Origin: Ga0074139 sp964515195
Lineage (GTDB): Bacteria; Bdellovibrionota; Bdellovibrionia; Bdellovibrionales; Bdellovibrionaceae
Assembly: GCA_964515195.1 (NCBI GenBank)
Contig: CAZETK010000005.1
Span: forward strand, 1-64,000
Length of the DNA: 64,000 bases
Reading direction: 5' to 3'
Shown here piece by piece: positions 1 through 6,766 of this stretch. The translations under genes and the position numbers were made by a program. The notes under the pieces were generated by a model. It was given only the letters and a program-made list of their open reading frames with translations. It had not been told where the DNA came from and searched no databases. Each line of letters opens with the position of its first letter. Positions within the stretch are counted from its first letter, which is position 1.

Positions 1-477
1 AAAACTTTATCAAGATCATACCGACCGGTAAATAATAATTCACAACACGACTCGCCCTCTGACAGCTGGGGGGGGGGATATTCTGGGTGGGATTCGCGTA
101 GTGTTTTCCCAGGGACTTCATGAGAAACTTCCCTTTCAGTATGACTCACGTTTTGCTAATTTTTTACGGAAAAACCGACAACATTGGGCGGCAGAGGTGG
201 GACGGCTGACGGCTGATTCCAAGTCCAATCCGGGGCTAAGCCTTGAGCTCATCCAGGCGGCTGGTCACATTATTTTTCAGATGCCGCAGGTTCAAAATAT
301 TTATGTTCATACATCAAGGCTTCATACCGACTCTATGGGCGCATGGGATTGGTGCCGGAAGAGCCTGTTCATGTGTGTGATGCCCTCAATTGTTTGATGA
401 CGTTCACAAGAGACGAGCTTCTTACAATGATAGTCCTGGGGGGCACCCCGCTTAAGGCGATTATTAATCCTCACTAA
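1..477 (+). pseudogene. N-acyltransferase-like (FeeM/GNAT-type) gene, 5' end outside window, two frameshifts
   Basis: The stretch reads as one acyltransferase-like protein only if the frame changes twice. Frame 1 is open from base 1 to the G tract at 68-77; frame 2 then gives ILGGIRVVFSQ followed by LPFQYD, EVGRL and IYVHTS; frame 3 takes over near 316 and gives KASYRLYGRMGLVPEEPV and a stop at 475-477. Removing one G from the tract and adding one base near 316 restores a continuous product. GGIRV, EVGRL, IYVHTSK and YRLYGRMG in this order resemble the N-acyl amino acid synthase / acyl-homoserine-lactone-synthase-like GNAT fold, as I recall the family. The start lies left of the window. It could be a genuine pseudogene, a phase-variable gene, or sequence error at a scaffold end; two indels within 250 bases favour the last. 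The acyl substrate cannot be inferred. Confidence 0.55.
68..77 (+). repeat. G10 homopolymer tract
   Basis: Ten consecutive G bases lie inside the reading frame of the acyltransferase-like gene. With nine G the upstream frame continues into the conserved GGIRV segment; with ten it does not. This is either a slippage-prone contingency tract or a homopolymer length error. Confidence 0.8.
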
Positions 478-527
478 GAGTCGATTATCTAAAATACCCT
501 CTGGTAATATGGAATACAGGATTCGTT

Positions 528-1112
528 CTATGATCGGGCTAACAAGGCGTTGGCGTCCAACCCTTCTGCATGAAGGGCGCGACAGAACTTGGGAAATTCT
601 TCAACTTGCTGCCGCAATAATTTTTCCACCATGGGATCCACCGGGTAACCTTCATTGAAGCATTTATGGACTTCTCGGATGTAAACGCGGACTGGGTATT
701 GATAAGAGTTTCGATAGGCCATTACTTGTGAGAGATGCTCTATCGGGCGCAAGGCTCCCCATACTCCTGTACTCACACCGACATAGCAAACAGGACGGCT
801 TACAAAGGTGGCTGGGAAGTTCCAGTGATCAATAAAAGTTTTTAAAGCGCCAGGAATCCCACCATTGTATTCAGGAACAACAAAGATAAGACCTTCGCTG
901 GACGTCAGATCATCAATGGCCTTTTTAATTTTGGGAGGAAGAGGTTGGGCTTTCCCTAAATGCTCCCCAGCTCCGATGAGCTCTAACTCAAGGTCTGCGA
1001 TATCCATAAGTTGGACTTGTTCGTTTTTTTCTTCGTAAAGTCTTTGCACATAAAGAGCGACTTTTTTAGAGGCTGAATTTTTGCGATTCGTTCCGACGAT
1101 AATATGCTTCAT
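528..1112 (-). CDS. NADPH-dependent FMN reductase family protein (flavodoxin-like)
   Basis: A 194-residue protein of the NADPH-dependent FMN reductase (azoreductase/ChrR-like) family. The N-terminal MKHIIVGTNRKNSASKK is the first strand and phosphate-binding loop for FMN, and PEYNGGIPGALKTFIDHW near residues 80-100 is the family signature, in which the PEYN loop contacts the isoalloxazine ring. Such enzymes are cytosolic and reduce FMN, quinones, azo dyes or metals with NAD(P)H; the substrate cannot be read from sequence. The gene stands alone. About 80 bp separate it from the cNMP-binding protein gene upstream on the same strand, and a TTGACA hexamer at 1145-1150 on the minus strand may serve as its -35 box. 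Confidence 0.85.
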   Translation of the reverse strand: MKHIIVGTNRKNSASKKVALYVQRLYEEKNEQVQLMDIADLELELIGAGEHLGKAQPLPPKIKKAIDDLTSSEGLIFVVPEYNGGIPGALKTFIDHWNFPATFVSRPVCYVGVSTGVWGALRPIEHLSQVMAYRNSYQYPVRVYIREVHKCFNEGYPVDPMVEKLLRQQVEEFPKFCRALHAEGLDANALLARS

Positions 1113-1193
1113 AGTACCGGGATAGAAACTCAGTCACCAGATCCTGTCAATGACTTTAAAGGCTATCTTAACGAACCACTTCAGGGGATGTTT

Positions 1194-2348
1194 TTAGGAA
1201 GCCTTAGCGGTTAAATTGAGTCCACATTCTCCGCAGAATTTTTGTTCAGGGACATGGGCGGCGCCACATTGAGGGCAGGCGGGGCCATCCGTTTTTTTCT
1301 TTTTGACCTCTTCTTTTTCGTCCATATCCACATAACCACGCTCATTCCATTTGTTGATTTCACGGATGAACTTCCATGACCAGGAGATGTTTTTATACTC
1401 TTTTAAGTCGAAATCGATAAAGACTTTATCAGAGATAGTCTTGCGTTTACTGAAAACGCCTTTAGTCTCTAGGCGAACAAAGTGATCAGCGGTGAGTTTG
1501 ACTCCCAACTCTTCCTGAAGTCTTTCTCCAAACGCAGCATAATCCAAGGAAACGGCACCAAAGCGATCGGGCTCAAGCCCCTCGGCGCACTTCAACATAA
1601 GCTGCAAAAACTGATGAACCGAGTCGTCCACGCGTAGAAGGTCTGATTTTCCTGGTTTGTAGTAGTAGTATTGGAAAAATTCAAAAAAAGCTTCCAGGGG
1701 TTGAATATCGTAGATAAGGACTTTCATTTTTTGGTCCGGTCCTTCTGGATCTTCGGGAGGTTTGCCCATGACCCATTCGGCCAGCTTCATTTTGACGCAA
1801 ATATCAATGGCGCCTTCGAGTCGTTTGATAGACTCTCCCATGATTCGTTGGGCATATTGACGAAGAAGCATCCAATCAATTTCGTAGCTGACCCCGTTAT
1901 CTTGTTTTTCACCTTTGTGTTGCGTGGTAAAAAAAAGTGCGCCGAATACTCGAGGCACGGCTTCATCAGGGCAGGGAGTCGCATCCGCTTGCATCTTGGC
2001 GGATCGCACTTCTTGCAAAGTCTTATGTAAACGTTCACCAAAACTTTTGATCAAGAGTTTTAAGAATTGTGGAGCCGCTTCAATCTGCTGTTTAAAAGTT
2101 TCTAGCGGGACTTCTAATGTTTTTGTTTCCTGTGTGGCGACCGCCGCAATATTGAAAGTCGGCACTCCTGCCATCCCGGTTTCACCCAGTACGCTATTAG
2201 GGCCGCAGGTCATTATTTCAATATTTTTTTTGTTGCGCAAAAGCGTTTGCTGAACAGAACCAGATTGAATGAAAATGACGTGGGTAACCTTGTCTCCTTC
2301 TTTGTAGATGATATCTCCGCGTTTATAGGTTTTCTGAAGTGAAGACAT
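1194..2348 (-). CDS. Cyclic-nucleotide-binding domain protein with C-terminal zinc ribbon
   Basis: The first 110 residues form a CRP/cNMP-binding beta-roll: a leading GDIIYKEGD, the IQSGSV strand and a GETGMAG phosphate-cassette-like turn. The middle (about 130-345) has no DNA-binding helix-turn-helix that I recognise and no enzyme motif. The last 30 residues contain CPQCG and CGECG, a four-cysteine zinc ribbon, after a lysine-rich linker. It is therefore probably a cytosolic cAMP or c-di-GMP effector acting through protein contacts, not a classic CRP regulator. The phosphate cassette lacks the canonical Arg-Ser/Thr pair, so ligand binding is uncertain. It faces away from the HNH/topoisomerase VI cassette across about 200 bp. 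A class III cyclase at 48267-50081 could supply its ligand; that link is inference. Confidence 0.75.
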   Translation of the reverse strand: MSSLQKTYKRGDIIYKEGDKVTHVIFIQSGSVQQTLLRNKKNIEIMTCGPNSVLGETGMAGVPTFNIAAVATQETKTLEVPLETFKQQIEAAPQFLKLLIKSFGERLHKTLQEVRSAKMQADATPCPDEAVPRVFGALFFTTQHKGEKQDNGVSYEIDWMLLRQYAQRIMGESIKRLEGAIDICVKMKLAEWVMGKPPEDPEGPDQKMKVLIYDIQPLEAFFEFFQYYYYKPGKSDLLRVDDSVHQFLQLMLKCAEGLEPDRFGAVSLDYAAFGERLQEELGVKLTADHFVRLETKGVFSKRKTISDKVFIDFDLKEYKNISWSWKFIREINKWNERGYVDMDEKEEVKKKKTDGPACPQCGAAHVPEQKFCGECGLNLTAKAS

Positions 2349-2515
2349 GGGCTTAGAACCTCCCGAAATGATTTCCGTACAACCTTCAATTTATCGGTTC
2401 AACCAAACTTAATCTTAATAGAGAAATGGGAGATCAGGGCGGGTCTAAGGACCTTGGGTAAGCCTTGGATTTATATATGTAAAATATATGTAAGTCTCGC
2501 AATCATTTGAAATTA

Positions 2516-2544
2516 TTGACAAAATTGCCATGCCTTTCTACAAT
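2516..2544 (+). promoter_or_regulatory. Sigma-70-type promoter of the HNH-topoisomerase VI cassette, probably leaderless
   Basis: A perfect -35 box TTGACA (2516-2521), a 17-base spacer and a -10 box TACAAT (2539-2544). Transcription would start near 2550-2551, exactly at the ATG at 2551. An in-frame ATG at 2530 lies inside the promoter and cannot be the start of this transcript. Confidence 0.75.
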
Positions 2545-2550
2545 GCGGGC

Positions 2551-2883
2551 ATGTCTGATGATTACTACTTTACACCGGCTTCGCCCGAACACCAAAGGCG
2601 GGAAAAAGCTAAAGCTCGAGATTTGCGAACTTCGGCTTGGTGGAAAGGCCAGTTGGGACAAGGGACTTGTTATCATTGTCAGCAAAAGTTTGAACCGTCT
2701 CAATTGACAATGGATCATCTGATTCCTATCGCGCGTGGAGGAAAATCAGATAAAAAAAATTGTGTACCAAGTTGCAAAGAGTGCAACACGAAAAAAGGTT
2801 ACAAAACTCGCGCCGAGATGGCGATGGACTCTTTAACAAAATCATCAACAGGAACAGATGAAGGAGATGACACGTTGGATTAA
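2551..2883 (+). CDS. HNH endonuclease family protein
   Basis: A 110-residue protein. After a basic N-terminal half it has CYHC, then TMDHLIPIARGGKSDKKN and CKEC followed by NTKKG, which is the HNH beta-beta-alpha-metal core with two CxxC zinc knuckles. The His of MDHLIP is the expected catalytic base, and the later Asn and the cysteine pair complete the HNH/HNHc pattern. Such nucleases cut DNA, but many stand-alone members have no known role. I chose the ATG at 2551 because an upstream ATG at 2530 lies inside the promoter; the resulting mRNA would have no leader. It is followed after 50 bp by both topoisomerase VI subunits on the same strand, so co-transcription is likely and a role in DNA topology or repair is plausible (inference). 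Confidence 0.85.
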   Translation: MSDDYYFTPASPEHQRREKAKARDLRTSAWWKGQLGQGTCYHCQQKFEPSQLTMDHLIPIARGGKSDKKNCVPSCKECNTKKGYKTRAEMAMDSLTKSSTGTDEGDDTLD

Positions 2884-2933
2884 GGTGAAAAGTCTTGCTC
2901 CAAATCATTTTTATCCTTCTTAATGAAAAAACT

Positions 2934-4652
2934 ATGGCACGTAATGAGATCACAAAAAGTAGTACAGCGGAATATTTTGCGAAGAATCTTCAACAAGTCG
3001 GGTTTTCATCTCCGACTAAGGCCGTTTTAACCACTGTCAAAGAAGCAGTGGATAATTCTTTAGATGCCTGTGAGGAGAGAAAAATTCTGCCTGAACTTTA
3101 TGTAGAAGTGGTCAAAGTAGGAGCGGGCTCTTCTAAAAATACGGATCTTGTAAAGGTCATTGTCGAAGATAACGGTCCTGGAATTGACGAAAAGGATTTG
3201 GCTAAGGTTTACGGAGAGTATTTGGCTTCTTCTAAATTTGGTCGTGGCCAATGCTCACGTGGCCAGCAGGGTATCGGTATCAGTGCCGCGACGACTTGGG
3301 CTCAGATCACAAACGCCAAGGGTGTTAGCGTTATTTCTAAAACCAAAAATATGCGGAAGGCCGTTAAGGCCCAAGTGGATGTGGACATTAAGTCGAATAT
3401 GGGACTTCTAAAAAACAAGCAGACCATTGATTGGGGAAAACCACATGGGGTGCGTGTTGAGTTTTTAATGGATGGTCGTATTCAACTGAATGGTGATGGT
3501 GGTTTAGTCACTTATATGGAAGGATCTGTCCTTTTAAATCCGCACCTGACCGTGACGTATAAGTTGGGTGATAATGAGCCCGTGGTCATCGAGCGGGTAT
3601 CGGATGTTGTGCCCCAGATTCCAGATCCCACTTTGCCGCATCCCCATACGTTTAAGTTGGGTGAGTTCATCACACATGCTGGTTTGTTTGGGAAAATTGC
3701 ACTTTCAAAATTTTTAAAGACAGGATTTTCACGAATTTCAGATGAGTCCATTCGGCAGTTTGTGAAGAACGGGCTGCCTAAGAATATTTTGGAAAAACCT
3801 GTCAGTAGCTTAAGCCAAGATGAGTACAAGAAGGCCTTTACGGCCATTCAGAATACGGATTTGATGGCGCCCTCAACTCGCTCTGTTTTAACAGTGGGAG
3901 AAGAAGCTCTTTCAAAGTCCATTGCTCGTTTAGGTGAGGTGGATTTCTTCGCTGTTGTAACGCGCAAGCCTCGAATTTGTGACTTTAAACCTGTTGTGGT
4001 CGAGGTGGCTTTGGCGCGATTTAAAAACCGTAATCTGGATGCCGATAGTTCTGTTCAGTTACTTCGGTTCGCGAATCGTGTTCCTTTGCAGTTTGATAAA
4101 TCAGGTTGTGCGATTACCTGGGCGATCGAGTCAGTGAATTGGAAGTCTTATGGAGTTCAGCAGCCTAAGGGTGCCTTGCCCATTGGACCTTATGTCTTTG
4201 CGGTTTCGGTGGTGTCACCTTTCATTAAGTTTAAAAATGCATCGAAAGAAACCATTGATGCCTCTGAGGAATTGGTGGCTGAAATTCGATTGGCTTTGAT
4301 TCAAGCCGGTCAGAAGTTATCTCGACATATTAAGAAAGAAAACAAAGAGGCAGACCTTGAAAGAAAGCTCGCTCACATCGAGCAGTTTGGTCCGATCTTG
4401 GTGGAAAAGCTTGTGACCATTGTGGGCGCCAGTGAGACCCGGAAAAAGAAAGCCGAAGAAGGGCTTCGAAAGATTTTAGGTCGTGATTCAAAGGCGGCGA
4501 TGTCAGAACTGGAAGAGGCTACTGAACGATTGACAGCTCTGAAGGCAAAAGAGGCTAAAATCACAGGCGGAGATGAAGCTTCGTCTGAGCCCGTTGAAAT
4601 GGAAACATCAGGTCCTAGCAGCCGTAAGCCTCAAGGGACCAAGAAGAAATAA
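2934..4652 (+). CDS. top6B: DNA topoisomerase VI subunit B
   Basis: The ATPase subunit of a type IIB topoisomerase. Residues 1-220 carry a GHKL (Bergerat) ATP site: EAVDNSLDAC with Asn41, VEDNGPGI with Asp79, and the glycine-rich lid SRGQQGIGISAA near 108-119. An H2TH-like insert follows (about 235-320, ending near the MAPSTRSVL segment), then the transducer domain with WKSYGVQQPKG, LPIGPY and the ASKETI...EEL loop expected of archaeal Top6B. The tail after about residue 480 is charged and contains a coiled coil. The length of 572 is normal for the family. I chose the ATG at 2934 because the MARNEITKSSTAEYFAKN start aligns with archaeal N termini; a TTG at 2895 with AAGGTG before it would add 13 residues. 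Subunit A follows after 29 bp. Topo VI relaxes and decatenates DNA with ATP and is characteristic of archaea and plants. Confidence 0.95.
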   Translation: MARNEITKSSTAEYFAKNLQQVGFSSPTKAVLTTVKEAVDNSLDACEERKILPELYVEVVKVGAGSSKNTDLVKVIVEDNGPGIDEKDLAKVYGEYLASSKFGRGQCSRGQQGIGISAATTWAQITNAKGVSVISKTKNMRKAVKAQVDVDIKSNMGLLKNKQTIDWGKPHGVRVEFLMDGRIQLNGDGGLVTYMEGSVLLNPHLTVTYKLGDNEPVVIERVSDVVPQIPDPTLPHPHTFKLGEFITHAGLFGKIALSKFLKTGFSRISDESIRQFVKNGLPKNILEKPVSSLSQDEYKKAFTAIQNTDLMAPSTRSVLTVGEEALSKSIARLGEVDFFAVVTRKPRICDFKPVVVEVALARFKNRNLDADSSVQLLRFANRVPLQFDKSGCAITWAIESVNWKSYGVQQPKGALPIGPYVFAVSVVSPFIKFKNASKETIDASEELVAEIRLALIQAGQKLSRHIKKENKEADLERKLAHIEQFGPILVEKLVTIVGASETRKKKAEEGLRKILGRDSKAAMSELEEATERLTALKAKEAKITGGDEASSEPVEMETSGPSSRKPQGTKKK

Positions 4653-4681
4653 CTTTTGTTTTGAATTTGAGAAGGTGAAGA

Positions 4682-5857
4682 ATGGCTCAACAAACTGGCG
4701 GATTGATGAAGATCCGCGATCTCAAGATTAGCATTCCTAAAGAAGCAAAAAATTTGGCTGAACGTATGCTAAAAGATTTGGAAAACTCAAAGCGTCCTTA
4801 CCTCGAGGCTGTCAAGACCTCATTGGACAACTCATTTTATAATCCCAAGGTCGGTTACCTGACTCCTGGGGATAAAGTGGTGAGGACGGAGTTGAACGTT
4901 TCTTCGGTGCAGAAATTGGCTCGCGTGGTGTTTTTGTTGGAGATTCTGCTTCGCAACCTCGATATCGGCGCCGTCAACACAAAGCGTGAGATCTATTACA
5001 TCTGTAAGGGTGTGATTAAAGGAAATAGCCATTATAAGCCTTTAGATTTTGAAGATCAGGGCGAATCTGATAGTATTATCGACTTTATCGGCGACATGAT
5101 GCGAGTGTATCGTGAAGAGTTGAATTGTTTTGCCAACGATCGAGGTGGCCAAACTTATTCTAACCAACTAGTTGTTCAAGAAATAATGCCCGATGGAACT
5201 AAAGCGACCATTGATCTTTCGACACTAGGGACTTCTCCCTTCATGCCGAAAAACAGGCCGCAATCTTTAAAGCTAAAGGCCAAAAAGAAAATTGATTTCG
5301 CCTTGGTGATCGAGTCAGAAGGTACGGCAAACACCTTGCACACCATGGGATTTACGAAGCGAAACAACTGTATTCTGATCGGTGCCCAGGGTGTTCCCTC
5401 CAATGCGGTACGGGGCTGGTGTAAATTGATCGAAGATCAATTGGCAGTACCCATGTATTTCTTCGGAGACTTGGATGCCTACACCTTACAAAACATTTTC
5501 CGAACTTTAAAGGCGGGTTCGGCGGCTTCGTTGATTCGAAACGCTGACTTTTCAGCGCCCAATGTGAAATTCCTGGGCGTGTTGCCCGAGGACGTGAAAA
5601 AGTTCGATTTGCCGTTTTACAAGGTCAGGGATTCTGATCCCGCGGAAGCACGAGCTTTGAAAAAGGCTAAGGATGCGTTGGAAAACGATCCATTCTTCTT
5701 GGATAAAAAAAATAAAGGATTATCCGATATCCTGCGATGGCTACTTAAAGAGAAAATCCGTTGTGAGCAACAAAGTTATTTCTCTGTAGATCCCAATGAC
5801 CCGATCAAGACCGAAAAATTGATCCTGGAAAAAATCAAGCGCGGTTCTTACGTCTAA
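4682..5857 (+). CDS. top6A: DNA topoisomerase VI subunit A (Spo11 family)
   Basis: The DNA-cleaving subunit, 391 residues. The catalytic tyrosine is in TKREIYYICK (Tyr105 or Tyr106), within the winged-helix/CAP domain. The Toprim domain supplies the metal-binding acidic residues: Glu in VIESEGTANTL (about 211-213) and the DxD pair in FFGDLDAYT (Asp263 and Asp265). Archaeal enzymes usually have DGDPxG here, so this is a divergent but complete site. With Top6B, whose gene ends 29 bp upstream, it forms the A2B2 enzyme that makes double-strand breaks with two-base 5' overhangs and passes a second duplex. All catalytic residues are present, so the enzyme should be active. The 3' end is 10 bp from that of the convergent metalloprotease gene. 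Confidence 0.94.
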   Translation: MAQQTGGLMKIRDLKISIPKEAKNLAERMLKDLENSKRPYLEAVKTSLDNSFYNPKVGYLTPGDKVVRTELNVSSVQKLARVVFLLEILLRNLDIGAVNTKREIYYICKGVIKGNSHYKPLDFEDQGESDSIIDFIGDMMRVYREELNCFANDRGGQTYSNQLVVQEIMPDGTKATIDLSTLGTSPFMPKNRPQSLKLKAKKKIDFALVIESEGTANTLHTMGFTKRNNCILIGAQGVPSNAVRGWCKLIEDQLAVPMYFFGDLDAYTLQNIFRTLKAGSAASLIRNADFSAPNVKFLGVLPEDVKKFDLPFYKVRDSDPAEARALKKAKDALENDPFFLDKKNKGLSDILRWLLKEKIRCEQQSYFSVDPNDPIKTEKLILEKIKRGSYV

Positions 5858-5866
5858 AGGTTGAGA

Positions 5867-6679
5867 TTATTTATACCAGCAGCGGGGGCGCTTTCCGATT
5901 TTTTCAGTGCACTCACTTTTGCTGGCATCCATAAGATCCATTTTTAACGGAGCTGCATCCTTACACAGGGCTCCCGCGAAGAGGGTGTCCAATCGGCATT
6001 GGCGATCGGGATAAGTATCCTGCAAAGTTGCTTCGGTTTCATGGGTATCCGGCGTCTCGAAAGCGATAGGGAATTCATAATTTAAATTCAGGAATTCTAT
6101 TGCGCTGAGAGCAGCCCGCTGACAGACCAAGGCGCTTTCAGAGTCAGAACCCCAAACCTTTGAGCACTTTTCCTGTACTATGGCCGGAACCTTTTTACCC
6201 TTAAGGGCGGCGCGGTGATCTTGTCCCTTTACCATTCTCCAGAAACAGGAACGAGTGGTGTAATAATCGGACTGGCCTTCGCTTGTTATAAACAATCGGC
6301 CGTCTTCGGCGATGGGTCCGTCCCACTCTGGTGGCGCATGCCGTCTGGGACTTCCGCCAAAAAAATGCCCAAGCTCATGACAGATGATCGAACGAAAGCT
6401 ATCGGGAGTGAGCCGTGGACTTTCTAATAATCCCCGAGTGATTACGACTTTGTAGGTTTCACCGTCATAATATGCACCCCCACTGGAGTGACCGACTTCT
6501 TCAACCTCGAAGACTAGTTTTTTTTCCAAGGGCGCTGTGACGGGCACGTAAAGTTGTTGAGCCTCTTGAAAAACTTCGTTTGTGAAGGGGGGAGTGATTT
6601 TAAGCTTATGAAAGTCAGTGTCTTTTGGGGCGGCCCAAACCATTGTCATTAAAAGCAATAGAAAAGTTGAAAGATTCAT
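5867..6679 (-). CDS. Secreted zinc metalloprotease-like protein (HELGH)
   Basis: A 270-residue protein with a signal peptide (residues 1-17, cleavage around VWAAP) and a zincin motif, HELGHFFGG, at 101-109. The two His bind zinc and the Glu is catalytic. The gluzincin/metzincin class is not clear; Glu or Asp residues in SEGQSDYY about 30 residues later could give the third ligand. Eight or more cysteines in the C-terminal half suggest disulfides in the periplasm or outside. A sigma-54-like promoter sits directly upstream at 6692-6707. I saw no clear Shine-Dalgarno sequence before the ATG. The next gene upstream is divergent. The substrate is unknown; peptidoglycan-associated or prey protein is only a guess. 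Confidence 0.75.
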   Translation of the reverse strand: MNLSTFLLLLMTMVWAAPKDTDFHKLKITPPFTNEVFQEAQQLYVPVTAPLEKKLVFEVEEVGHSSGGAYYDGETYKVVITRGLLESPRLTPDSFRSIICHELGHFFGGSPRRHAPPEWDGPIAEDGRLFITSEGQSDYYTTRSCFWRMVKGQDHRAALKGKKVPAIVQEKCSKVWGSDSESALVCQRAALSAIEFLNLNYEFPIAFETPDTHETEATLQDTYPDRQCRLDTLFAGALCKDAAPLKMDLMDASKSECTEKIGKRPRCWYK

Positions 6680-6691
6680 ATGGGAATTTAC

Positions 6692-6707
6692 AGCAATCTT
6701 AAGGCCA
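6692..6707 (-). promoter_or_regulatory. Sigma-54 (RpoN)-type promoter for the metalloprotease gene
   Basis: The minus strand reads TGGCCT, five bases, then TTGCT. The invariant GG and GC are separated by ten bases, as required for -24/-12 promoters. Transcription would start only about three bases before the ATG at 6679, which leaves almost no leader. Confidence 0.55.
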
Positions 6708-6766
6708 GGTCTTTATCTTGGCATAACCCTTGAAATGATTGGTAAAGCCGAGCAGGAGTCATTGCA

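Noticed and set aside
1671..2253. Several plus- and minus-strand ORFs inside the cNMP-binding protein gene
   Set aside because: They are frame shadows with unnatural composition; the minus-strand frame at 1194-2348 has clear domain motifs.
2530..2550. Upstream ATG of the HNH gene
   Set aside because: It lies within the spacer of a consensus promoter and would not be on the transcript.
6740..6766. Sigma-54-like site for the propeller/cytochrome gene (TTGGCAT, then TTGAA)
   Set aside because: The otherwise well-spaced element has GA in place of the nearly invariant GC; noted only as a partial match.
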